Shown: positions 1 to 7,322 of the stretch, piece after piece
How positions within the stretch are numbered: the first letter of the stretch is position 1
Layout of the letters: every line of letters begins with the position of its first letter
Source: Tumebacillus algifaecis
GTDB lineage: Bacteria > Bacillota > Bacilli > Tumebacillales > Tumebacillaceae
NCBI RefSeq assembly: GCF_002243515.1
Contig: NZ_CP022657.1
Location: 1,208,001-1,272,000 of the forward strand
DNA: 64,000 nucleotides
Direction: 5' to 3'
Notes under the pieces: generated by a model
What the model saw: only the letters and a program-made list of their open reading frames with translations
Told to the model about the DNA's origin: nothing
Database searches by the model: none
Program-made: the position numbers and the translations under genes

Positions 1-180
1 TATGCGAGCCAGCAGCAGTTCAACCGATGGGTGGAGGAGCTGCCCTCTCGTTCGAAGGAGTTAAAAGTGAATCAAGGCGATCTGGAAAAAGTAAAAGCGT
101 TCTTGTTACATCCGAAGTTTCAGAGTTTTACTCAAAAGGAACAGCAATACGTGATCGCTTGGCTATTGCGATTGGGGTAG
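1..180 (+). CDS. C-terminal fragment of an unidentified protein (5' end outside window)
   Basis: An open frame runs from the first base to a TAG at 178-180 and gives 59 residues ending in WLLRLG. The fragment is rich in Lys, Gln and Glu and looks alpha-helical. I do not recognise the family. The stop lies 34 bases before the ATG of the CARF-HEPN gene and in the same orientation, so the two may be co-transcribed. If so, this could be the last subunit gene of a type III CRISPR locus lying to the left, but nothing in these 59 residues proves it. Codon use is AT-leaning, like the next gene and unlike the core genes further on. Confidence 0.6.
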   Translation, partial: YASQQQFNRWVEELPSRSKELKVNQGDLEKVKAFLLHPKFQSFTQKEQQYVIAWLLRLG

Positions 181-214
181 TTTGATCCGCAACGATTTGG
201 AACGGAGGGAGCTT

Positions 215-1681
215 ATGACGGAGAGAGTTTTAATCACGACAGTGGGTGGGTCGCGTGTTCCGATCATCAACGCACATCGTGACATGAAACCCAAGTACAC
301 CGTGTTTATCACATCAAAAAGCAGAGAAAATCAGCCAAGCAGTAGCGACAGTGTGAAAAATGACGGGTCAACAAGTGCGACTCGGAAACCTGCGAAAGAA
401 ACCTTTACTGCCGTCACAAAGTATTTGCTGGCCACGTCAAAAGAACAAAATGAAATGTACCTATCGGAATCCGATCTGGTAGCGGTCGGGAAGCACCTGC
501 TAAATGAGGCTGGGAAGTCGGAGCAATCCATTCTCAATCAACTCCAACTGCAAGAAGACGAGTACAACATTATCGAACTGGACAGCCCTGACGACATTTC
601 TGAAGCGTACTCGAAAATCACAGCACAGGTGCAACTCATGCGCCAAGAATATCCCCATGCTGAGATTGTGATTGATATTACAGGTGGCACCAAATCGATG
701 AGTGCAGCTGGAGCGTTGGTTGCCAATGATGAAAAGGTCTCACTTTCCGTGGTCGTAGGAAAACGGCCGAACTTGGATAAGGTTGACGATTTCAGCCGAG
801 CACGTTTTCAAAATTATGGGGTTGTAGAGTTGCGAAGAGAGGTCAGACGGATTCAGGAGCGTCTTTATGGTCGTGACTATCCATCTGCGGTTGAATTGTG
901 CCAAGAAGTTTTACAAGATGTTCAGAACAAACATTCCAAGGAAGTTGAACAAGAGCAATTGGTTGAGAAGTTAGAGCAACTCGAAAGCTACGCAAAAGCT
1001 TTTCGTCTCTGGGATGAATTTGAACATGATGCGGCGGTCAAGACGTTGGAATATCTGGGGGAGGCTGCGTTGCAGTTGCGGTTGTTTGGGCAAGAAGTTG
1101 CTAAGGCGAAACGCTTGATGATCGGCTACTATAATGATCTGACGAAGCCAAGAGTGGAACGGGTTGGCTTCGAATTGGCATACGACCTCTATTTCAATGC
1201 GGTTCGTCGAGGCGAGCAACAGAAGTTTGATGATGCGGTCGCGCGACTGTATAGAACCTTAGAAGTGTTAGGGCAATTGTTGTTGCTGAACCGTCATGGG
1301 ATTCGCACGAAGTGGGTGTTGGTAGCAGAGTTGGAAGGGAAGGTATCAGCTGAATACTACCAGGCGATGCAAAAGAAATGCAATGAACAGGGCGTGATGG
1401 AAACCGCGCTGATGGATTCGATCAAACTGTTGTTTGAGATCGATTCGAATCTGCGACCTTTCTTAAAGGGGAATTTGAAGAAATTGAGAGGTCTTCTCGG
1501 GAGCAGGAATCAATCCATTCTCGCGCATGGTTTTACAAGGGTCGATGAAAAGGTGTACCAAGAATTTCAGGAGTTTGTGCGAGAGTTTATAGTTGAGGTC
1601 GATGGTTTGGTAAAGAACAAGCCCTGTCTGGTCAATTACGAGGACAGACAGTTTCCTCGGGAGATCATTTTCCAAAGTTGA
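215..1681 (+). CDS. CARF-HEPN protein, Csm6-like (TIGR02710-type) CRISPR-associated ribonuclease
   Basis: The 488-residue product opens with a Rossmann-like strand and loop (VLITTVGGS, residues 5-13). It carries the CARF motif DITGGTKSM at 154-162, which in this family lines the cyclic-oligoadenylate pocket. Residues about 200-400 are mostly helical. Near the C terminus R431-N-x5-H438 fits the HEPN R-x4-6-H ribonuclease motif. Known members are switched on by cyclic oligoadenylate made by Cas10 and cut RNA non-specifically; that this one does so is inference. A low-complexity Ser/Asn/Lys insert lies at about 37-60. I chose ATG 215 because CGGAGGGA sits at 203-210; an in-frame TTG at 182 has no such site. 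No Cas10, other cas gene or repeat array lies in the window. Codon use is clearly AT-richer than in downstream genes, which suggests transfer. Confidence 0.82.
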   Translation: MTERVLITTVGGSRVPIINAHRDMKPKYTVFITSKSRENQPSSSDSVKNDGSTSATRKPAKETFTAVTKYLLATSKEQNEMYLSESDLVAVGKHLLNEAGKSEQSILNQLQLQEDEYNIIELDSPDDISEAYSKITAQVQLMRQEYPHAEIVIDITGGTKSMSAAGALVANDEKVSLSVVVGKRPNLDKVDDFSRARFQNYGVVELRREVRRIQERLYGRDYPSAVELCQEVLQDVQNKHSKEVEQEQLVEKLEQLESYAKAFRLWDEFEHDAAVKTLEYLGEAALQLRLFGQEVAKAKRLMIGYYNDLTKPRVERVGFELAYDLYFNAVRRGEQQKFDDAVARLYRTLEVLGQLLLLNRHGIRTKWVLVAELEGKVSAEYYQAMQKKCNEQGVMETALMDSIKLLFEIDSNLRPFLKGNLKKLRGLLGSRNQSILAHGFTRVDEKVYQEFQEFVREFIVEVDGLVKNKPCLVNYEDRQFPREIIFQS

Positions 1682-2154
1682 AGTGCCTGCTTGAAGGGAA
1701 AACAGATGAGCCTCGTCGATACATGGCGAGGTTCTTTCTTAGTGGAAGCGGTGCAAACAATGCCAGACCCGATTAGAAGGGGACTAAAAGTGATACGACA
1801 AAACAGCAAAACTGGCTGAAAGAATTGAGTAACAATCACAGACCCGACAGATAGTGTGCTTACTAGGAATCGCAGAAACGGCCGCAGTCAGCATTGGGAT
1901 CTATAAGTTGGTTTCTCAGTCGAATAGGTGAATGCTAAAGCTTTCCATAGAATGAAAGTGCAGTATGATTTTGGACTTTCCAAAATTTATGAGCTGGTGA
2001 TGTAAGGAGATGGACTTCTACCTCCGGACATCGATCTGCTTATGCAGGCTCGAACTTCTGCAATCCACATCTGGCACGATCTTGATAAAACGCGTAGAAT
2101 TGGACAAAGATGAAGGGATGAAGTTTTACCGTCTGGCAGGAAGGGAGCCGAAAG
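1682..2154. other. Gap without a convincing gene; weak terminator and possible gene remnant
   Basis: A 7-bp hairpin (1709-1715 with 1727-1733, 11-base loop) followed by a T-rich tract to 1740 may end the CARF transcript. From ATG 1951 an open frame of 17 codons stops and then continues in the same frame for about 34 more codons to 2122. This looks like a decayed gene but matches nothing I know. I see no direct repeats of CRISPR type. Confidence 0.4.
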
Positions 2155-2625
2155 ATGAATCCGTATCGAGAACTATTTGAAAAATATACGGCAGAGCTGG
2201 GACAGGCTGTGGTCGATGAGGAAGAGCGTCGCGAGCGAATTCGCGAGCGCAATCGGGCAGAGTTTGCCAGTGAAGAGGAACTGGAGAAATGGATGACCGA
2301 AGCATGGCAACCGGTCGCTTTTGCAGGACGTGTGATCGCTGTGTTTCGCAAATACTGGATCGCTTGTGACAAGTTGAACGCCCAATTCGAGGCGATGGAC
2401 CTTGAAGAGGAATTGGAAGAAGGCAGTGAGGATGCCGCTTTGGTGTTGGAAGAAGCACAGTTGACGGCAAAGGATGAGGACAAATTTTTCGATGGGATGA
2501 CACATGCCAACCCGAAAGATTTTACGATCGATTGGTTGGCGGAGGAGCATGCTCCACTCTACCGCATCGTTTCGAAACTGCCCTACTATCCGATCGGCAT
2601 CGACGAGCACGGGCAATACTGCTGA
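2155..2625 (+). CDS. Hypothetical acidic helical protein
   Basis: This 156-residue product has no signal peptide or membrane segment. It is strongly acidic, with Glu runs around residues 20-45 and 80-90, and is predicted helical with charged heptad-like stretches at 1-50. The C terminus (YPIGIDEHGQYC) is more ordered. AAGGGAG about 11 bases upstream supports the ATG. The gene ends 22 bases before the C39-like gene on the same strand, so the two probably form an operon. I recognise no family. A partner, substrate or inhibitor of the downstream papain-fold protein is possible, but this rests on position alone. Confidence 0.7.
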   Translation: MNPYRELFEKYTAELGQAVVDEEERRERIRERNRAEFASEEELEKWMTEAWQPVAFAGRVIAVFRKYWIACDKLNAQFEAMDLEEELEEGSEDAALVLEEAQLTAKDEDKFFDGMTHANPKDFTIDWLAEEHAPLYRIVSKLPYYPIGIDEHGQYC

Positions 2626-2647
2626 TTGGGAAAGGGAGGGAGAAGCG

Positions 2648-3238
2648 ATGGGGCATGAGATCCAAGGGATTCCGGTGATCAACCAATATCCCGTCCTGCC
2701 AACCGGGTGCGAAGCGACGGCGCTGACGATGCTGTTGAACTGGGCAGGAGTTGACGTGCTCTACACGGAGGTAGCCAAAGCCTTGCCCAAAGTCGCGCTG
2801 CCACATGAGGTGGACGGCAAATGGTATGGAGGCAACCCGAACAAAGGGTTTATCGGCGATCCGTTTCAGAAAGAAAGCTATGGCGTGTTCCACGGGCCGA
2901 TCGCTGAGCTGATCGAGCGATATTTGCCGGGCCTTGCAGTCGATCTCAGCGGTGGAAGTCTGGCCGAGGTGTTGGCAGTGCTCGACAGCGGGCGTCCGGT
3001 CGTCGTCTGGGCGACGCTCAAATTGCGCGAAGGGCGGGTGACGGACGTCTGGCAGGATGAAGACGGTACCGAAATTCGCTGGATTTCGCCACAGCACTGC
3101 ATGCTGATGACCGGCTATGACGATCAGCATGTGATCATCAACGACCCGGACACGGGAGCGGTCGAGCACTATCCGCGCGAGCTGTTTGAAGACCGCTGGG
3201 TATTGCTCGGCAGACAAGCGGTAACGGTGCGGGCATAG
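2648..3238 (+). CDS. Papain-like C39-family (peptidase_C39_2/YvpB-like) protein
   Basis: The 196-residue product shows the papain-fold pattern of the C39-like family: a catalytic-type Cys21 in PTGCEATALTMLLNW, a His at about 150 in PQHCMLMTGYD, and a following NDPDTG that carries the usual Asp/Asn. Such domains serve as cysteine peptidases or as peptidase-like modules in surface proteins; the substrate cannot be told here. No signal peptide or transmembrane segment is visible, so it appears to be cytosolic, which is unusual for YvpB-type proteins. The frame is open upstream to 2504, but ATG 2648 is preferred because GGAGGGAGAAGC lies just before it and the upstream part overlaps the acidic-protein gene. 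It ends about 170 bases before a strong terminator. Confidence 0.78.
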   Translation: MGHEIQGIPVINQYPVLPTGCEATALTMLLNWAGVDVLYTEVAKALPKVALPHEVDGKWYGGNPNKGFIGDPFQKESYGVFHGPIAELIERYLPGLAVDLSGGSLAEVLAVLDSGRPVVVWATLKLREGRVTDVWQDEDGTEIRWISPQHCMLMTGYDDQHVIINDPDTGAVEHYPRELFEDRWVLLGRQAVTVRA

Positions 3239-3411
3239 CGGGTGTGCAGCAATCGAACGCTGCTGTATGCTACAGTTTGCTGGATCGGCGGATGCAGGTT
3301 CAGGTCGGGGCTGAAAGATGGTCACGGAAGATCGCCGGAGCGGAATTGAAGGCAGGCTGTGCGGGTCGAGAGGGCAAATTGCGGAGGTGCGTTTGTCTCG
3401 ATCTGAGTCAA

Positions 3412-3440
3412 AAGCCCGCTTCCATCGTGGAAGCGGGCTT
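3412..3440. terminator. Bidirectional Rho-independent terminator
   Basis: A perfect 13-bp stem (AAGCCCGCTTCCA with its complement) closes a 3-base loop. It lies between the C39-like gene on the plus strand and the convergent 103-residue gene on the minus strand, 17 bases from the latter's stop. Confidence 0.85.
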
Positions 3441-3457
3441 GTCTTGTATACGACGAT

Positions 3458-3769
3458 CTATTCAAATTCGACGACTTCTGTGACGCTCGGTTCGAGCCAG
3501 TAGTCGAGCACTTTGCGGTTTAAGACTTTGTTGGCGATCATAGCTTGGTGAAGGGGTTTGAACAGATCTCGCCATTCCAGGCCCTCACGTTCCGCAATCT
3601 CTACGGCCATCAGCAAACGCGACCAAGCGGCATGTCGTTTGTACCAAAAGAAGTTTGGATCTTCTAACATGAACGGGTAAAGATCATCAAATTTGGTGTG
3701 TTTACAGTCAACAGTTCGGTCAAAATTCTCCTTCGCTTCTTGTACATAGCGCAAGATGTTCGAAGCCAT
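3458..3769 (-). CDS. Hypothetical protein, 103 aa
   Basis: This is a small soluble protein rich in aromatic and charged residues (DDLYPFMLEDPNFFWYKRH at about 28-46), mainly helical, with no membrane segment. I do not recognise the family. A good ribosome site, GGGAGGGAATG, precedes the ATG on the minus strand. A TATAGT -10 element lies at 3799-3794 and a long inverted repeat at 3804-3849 overlaps the expected -35 region, so it is probably transcribed alone and may be regulated. The downstream end is closed by the 3412-3440 terminator. It faces the C39-like gene and so shares no operon with it. Confidence 0.75.
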   Translation of the reverse strand: MASNILRYVQEAKENFDRTVDCKHTKFDDLYPFMLEDPNFFWYKRHAAWSRLLMAVEIAEREGLEWRDLFKPLHQAMIANKVLNRKVLDYWLEPSVTEVVEFE

Positions 3770-3803
3770 GAGGCATTCCCTCCCTTATCTATCACTATAC
3801 CTG

Positions 3804-3849
3804 AGAGTTCCCCATCACGAAAGCGTTATCTTGGCTTATGGAGAACTCT
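3804..3849. promoter_or_regulatory. Inverted repeat, possible operator
   Basis: AGAGTTCCCCAT (3804-3815) is repeated in inverse at 3838-3849 with one mismatch across a 22-base spacer. It sits immediately upstream of the TATAGT -10 element of the 103-residue minus-strand gene, where a repressor or activator could act. There is no T-run, so it is not a terminator. Confidence 0.4.
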
Positions 3850-4000
3850 TGTGAATGACAGTGTGCTCACTACAGATTATTGTATCAAATTTAATATCTT
3901 CTTTCAATATTTCTAAGATGTTGTAATTGATTGGTAAACCTTACGGGCTATCAACTTCATGATATTATGGATCGAGTCTCATGGGAGGAGCGAACGCCAG

Positions 4001-4798
4001 ATGGATGCGTTGATCGGATTTGCAGGGAGCGCCCTGATCGCTTTGCTTGCCTATCGCAAAAGGTCGTTGACCGTCTCGGGGGCTTGGGCTGCGGTCGTGG
4101 TTGGCACGATTTTGTACGGGGTCGGCAGTTTGCCGTGGTTTGGTACCTTGATTTTCTTTTTCATCTCCTCGACGCTTTTGACCAAGTGGAAGCAGCATGC
4201 CAAAGCGGAGTTGGAAGCGAACTATGAAAAGACGGGGCAACGCGATGCCGGACAGGTGTTCGCCAACGGTGGCCTTGCCGTCCTGCTTTGTTTAGGTGCG
4301 TGGGCGTGGCCTCATCCGTTCTGGTGGTATGCGTTTTTAGGCGTGATGGCGACGGTGACCAGTGATACGTGGGCGACCGAAGTCGGCGGTTTGAGCAAGC
4401 GGCCACCCCGCTTTTTGCTGACTGGTAAGCAAGTGGCGCCAGGCACCTCTGGCGGGGTCACCCGCATGGGCCTGAGCGCATCGCTTTTGGGCGGGGTTTT
4501 GATCGGCGCTGTTGCCTGGGGGTTAGCAGTTGTTTCTGAAGGCGAGATGAACTTGCTGCAACTGCTGATGATCGGCGGCGTTGCGGGCTTGGCAGGATCG
4601 CTGTTCGATTCATTGCTCGGAGCTACTTGGCAGGCGATGTTCAAATGTTCGGTCTGTGGCGCACTGACCGAGCGGCGTGAGCATTGCGGACAGCAGACAC
4701 TAAAAGTGCGCGGACTGCCCTTTTTGTCGAACGATCTGGTCAATTTGGCAGCCTCGCTGTTTGGCGGAGCGGTCGCTGTGCTCTTGAGCCTGTTGTAA
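4001..4798 (+). CDS. DUF92 family integral membrane protein (VTE6/TIGR00297-like)
   Basis: The 265-residue protein has about six hydrophobic segments and the DUF92 hallmarks: the motif ATVTSDTWATEVGGLS near residues 118-133 and GTSGGVTRMG shortly after. Plant members (VTE6) phosphorylate phytyl phosphate and other members act on polyprenyl or dolichol-type phosphates; the bacterial substrate is not established. A short Cys-rich loop (CSVCGAL, then REHCG) near 210-228 may bind a metal. I chose ATG 4001 because GGGAGGAG lies at 3983-3990; the frame is open to 3959. It stands alone between the left accessory block and fadH and is followed by a terminator at 4926. Confidence 0.82.
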   Translation: MDALIGFAGSALIALLAYRKRSLTVSGAWAAVVVGTILYGVGSLPWFGTLIFFFISSTLLTKWKQHAKAELEANYEKTGQRDAGQVFANGGLAVLLCLGAWAWPHPFWWYAFLGVMATVTSDTWATEVGGLSKRPPRFLLTGKQVAPGTSGGVTRMGLSASLLGGVLIGAVAWGLAVVSEGEMNLLQLLMIGGVAGLAGSLFDSLLGATWQAMFKCSVCGALTERREHCGQQTLKVRGLPFLSNDLVNLAASLFGGAVAVLLSLL

Positions 4799-4925
4799 GG
4801 CGAGCCGGTCTATGCGCAACACAGGCTGAGAGTGTGATTGAATAGGTCGGGGCAAATCGACATGCTCTTTCGAATAAAATGTTGGAAACGCGAATGGCTG
4901 TTTGCAGTAAAGGGATGGCTGGAAC

Positions 4926-4961
4926 AACCTCTCCGTTTTGTGAGAGGTTTTCTTTGTTTTT
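4926..4961 (+). terminator. Rho-independent terminator
   Basis: An 8-bp stem AACCTCTC/GAGAGGTT (4926-4933, 4942-4949) with an 8-base loop is followed by TTCTTTGTTTTT. It ends the DUF92 transcript about 130 bases after its stop. Confidence 0.8.
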
Positions 4962-5012
4962 AGTCGAACTAGTCAGTATAAAAAGTCATCTGGATGGCGA
5001 GGAGGAATTTTC

Positions 5013-5777
5013 GTGAAAGACAAAGTGGTGATCGTCACAGGCGGCAGTAATGGCATGGGCAAAGCGATGGCCAAAAAGTTCGCACAGGAAGGCATGAAAG
5101 TCGTCATCACGGGACGGACGGCAGAGAAACTGTTGGCAACGAAGCGTGAGATCGAGCAGTATGACGGTCAGGTGCTGACCGTCGAGATGGATGTGCGCGA
5201 TCCGGAATTGGTGCAGAAGATGGTTGATCAGACCAAGGCCGAATTTGGCAGGATCGATTTTCTCGTCAATAACGCAGCCGGGAACTTCATCTGCCCGGCG
5301 GAGAAACTGTCGCTCAACGGTTGGAACTCGGTGATCAACATCGTCCTCAACGGCACGTTCTACTGCTCGCAGGCGGTGGGCAAAGAGTGGATTGAAAACG
5401 GTCAGCGCGGCAGTATTTTGAACATTCTTGCAACCTATGCGTGGACGGCTGGAGCAGGTGTTGTTCATTCGGCCGCCGCCAAAGCGGGCGTACAATCGTT
5501 GACCCGCACGTTGGCTGTCGAGTGGGGCAGTCGCTATGGCATTCGCGTCAATGCGATCGCACCAGGTCCGATCGCGGAGACGGGCGGTGCGGAAAAACTG
5601 TTGCTTTCCGAAGAGATGCATCAAGCGACGCTCGAATCGATCCCGCTCAAGCGGCTCGGGCGTGTCGAGGAGGTCGCCGATCTCGCCTACTTCCTCTTCT
5701 CTCCGCAAGCAGAATATATCAACGGCGACTGTATCACCATCGATGGTGGTCAGTGGCTGAACCGCATGCCCTTTTGA
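5013..5777 (+). CDS. fadH: FadH-type 2,4-dienoyl-CoA reductase (SDR family)
   Basis: The 254-residue protein is a classical-size short-chain dehydrogenase with the NADPH-binding TGGSNGMG loop at 9-16 and NNAAGNF near 91. It lacks the usual Tyr-x3-Lys. Instead Ser153-x3-Lys157 is present, the arrangement known in dienoyl-CoA reductases, and the ends (NFICPAEKL, INGDCITIDGGQWLN) closely resemble Bacillus FadH. The enzyme reduces 2,4-dienoyl-CoA during beta-oxidation of unsaturated fatty acids. The start is GTG 5013 with GAGGAGG at 4999-5005. It is monocistronic, flanked by terminators at 4926 and 5782. Family assignment is strong; the exact substrate range is inferred. Confidence 0.88.
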   Translation: MKDKVVIVTGGSNGMGKAMAKKFAQEGMKVVITGRTAEKLLATKREIEQYDGQVLTVEMDVRDPELVQKMVDQTKAEFGRIDFLVNNAAGNFICPAEKLSLNGWNSVINIVLNGTFYCSQAVGKEWIENGQRGSILNILATYAWTAGAGVVHSAAAKAGVQSLTRTLAVEWGSRYGIRVNAIAPGPIAETGGAEKLLLSEEMHQATLESIPLKRLGRVEEVADLAYFLFSPQAEYINGDCITIDGGQWLNRMPF

Positions 5778-5781
5778 CCGT

Positions 5782-5805
5782 AGCCCCCTGAATGGGGGCT
5801 TTTTT
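5782..5805 (+). terminator. Rho-independent terminator of fadH
   Basis: AGCCCCC/GGGGGCT with a TGAAT loop and a run of five to six T, starting 5 bases after the fadH stop. Confidence 0.9.
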
Positions 5806-5930
5806 CGTGCCCGCTTGCTGGTGGCATGTTGGGCAGCAGTGCGAGTCGGTTAGAGGAGCGCTCAGTTTGCGCACCTGCTCGCCGATTTTTTCATAACATG
5901 GTACAAAAACGGACCTGAGAGGTGATCGAA

Positions 5931-7052
5931 ATGAAGGAGGAAAAGCGACCGATCTTCGGGATCATCACGACAGCCATCGCTCGTCGTCAGCACTGGAAAC
6001 GCCGTCGTTCCGGCTACATGCCAAGCGCGATTTGGCAGGCTTTGGAGCAACGTGCTTCCGAACTTGGCCTGACGACATGTCTGTTTCGCCCTGAAGATCT
6101 CGATGTCCGACGAGGTCGCGTGAACGGTGTGGTGTGTGTACGCAGTGGCGAAACAAAAGTCTGGCGGCGCATCACGTGCCCACTGCCCGATGTGGTCTAC
6201 GATAACGTTTTTGTCCATCTAAGCACTACACCTGCGCTCAAGCGAGCACGACGCTTTTTTGAAAACAGAGGCACACCTGTGTTCAATCCCCGGCTTGGCA
6301 ACAAAGCGGAACTGGCGGCGTGGCTTCGCAACTATCCGAACTTGTGGAACTACCATCCCGAGACGATGCTGTTCACCGACCCGGCCCAACTCGAAGCGCT
6401 GCTCAAGAGCCACCAATCCGTCTATTTGAAACCTGTGCTTGGCAGTGCCGGACAAGGCATCATCGAGATTCGCACGCAAGAGGACGGAAACTATCTGGTG
6501 CGGGCCGTGAAATATGGCAAAGACAAGCGTTCGTTCACCCGCGTGCTTGGCACAGCGGGGATGCTGGCATTTGTCCGGGCGGAACGGCATCGTCAGCGCT
6601 ACATTTTGCAGGCAGGCTGTGAACTGCTGTGGATCGACAAAGGGAAAATCGACTTGCGGACACACTTGCAACGCAATCAGCAAGGGGAGTGGGAGGTGGT
6701 CGCTCTGATCGTCAAGCGCGGGAGTCCCGGCTCGATCGTCTCCAATTATCATGCAGGTGGATCTGTCCATTCCTGGTACTGGTTGAAGCGGTGGGCCAAG
6801 GACAACGATTTCGAACTGCCCCGCCGTCGTGAGCTGTTCCAACTGTCTGTAGCGATCTGCAACGCGTATGCAGACAAGTCGCCCTACCTCTCCAGCTTAG
6901 GTCTTGATCTTGGCATCGACGAGGTGGGCAAGATCTGGCTGCTCGATGTCAACGCACGACCTGGACGCAACATTTTGGAGCAGGAGCAAAAGATTCGCTG
7001 TACACAGTTACATGCAGAATTTGCCTATTATTTGTGCTATCATAGGCAGTAA
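5931..7052 (+). CDS. YheC/YheD-family endospore coat-associated ATP-grasp protein
   Basis: This 373-residue protein has the ATP-grasp layout of Bacillus YheC and YheD: an N-terminal pre-ATP domain (PIFGIITTA), the nucleotide-binding strand and loop SVYLKPVLGSAGQGII near 160-175, and a C-terminal metal and ATP site ending in LLDVNARPGRN. Family members are associated with the spore coat and probably ligate an unknown carboxylate substrate. ATG 5931 follows GAGAGGTG; an in-frame GTG at 5922 is possible but overlaps that site. The next genes are homologues of yheB and yheA, matching the yheABCD neighbourhood of Bacillus subtilis, which supports the call. A terminator-like hairpin at 7275 separates it from yheB. 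Confidence 0.85.
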   Translation: MKEEKRPIFGIITTAIARRQHWKRRRSGYMPSAIWQALEQRASELGLTTCLFRPEDLDVRRGRVNGVVCVRSGETKVWRRITCPLPDVVYDNVFVHLSTTPALKRARRFFENRGTPVFNPRLGNKAELAAWLRNYPNLWNYHPETMLFTDPAQLEALLKSHQSVYLKPVLGSAGQGIIEIRTQEDGNYLVRAVKYGKDKRSFTRVLGTAGMLAFVRAERHRQRYILQAGCELLWIDKGKIDLRTHLQRNQQGEWEVVALIVKRGSPGSIVSNYHAGGSVHSWYWLKRWAKDNDFELPRRRELFQLSVAICNAYADKSPYLSSLGLDLGIDEVGKIWLLDVNARPGRNILEQEQKIRCTQLHAEFAYYLCYHRQ

Positions 7053-7274
7053 GAGACATGATAGGCTGGAGCGTCGCATCAGAAGTGCGCTCGGACCAGA
7101 GTGTCGATCTGGGAACAAGGGTTGCTCGATGCAATCTGCGGTGAGTAGTTGCGCCTGGCTGCTCCGTTCCGTTGTGCATGGTGCAGTGGAAAAGGATGCT
7201 TCTGGCCGTTCAACTTGAAGAAGCAAAGCATCCCGATGTGTAAAAACTGGGTATACTGGTTAGTAGGCTTAAGG

Positions 7275-7301
7275 GCCCGGCATGCAAGTGTCGGCCTTTT
7301 T
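7275..7301 (+). terminator. Probable Rho-independent terminator
   Basis: A stem of GGCC-GGCA with TGTCGGCC (one bulged C, one G-T pair) and a short loop is followed by TTTTT. It falls between the ATP-grasp gene and yheB, about 220 bases after the former. The 7053-7274 stretch before it shows no gene. Confidence 0.55.
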
Positions 7302-7322
7302 GATTGGAGGTCTAATCGTACA

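Noticed and set aside
1-2155. CRISPR array near the CARF gene
   Set aside because: No repeats of 25-40 bases with regular spacing are seen in this part of the window.
7149-7322. Longer N terminus for yheB
   Set aside because: It reads through a terminator and gives Cys/Trp-rich sequence unlike the family; ATG 7323 starts the conserved helix.
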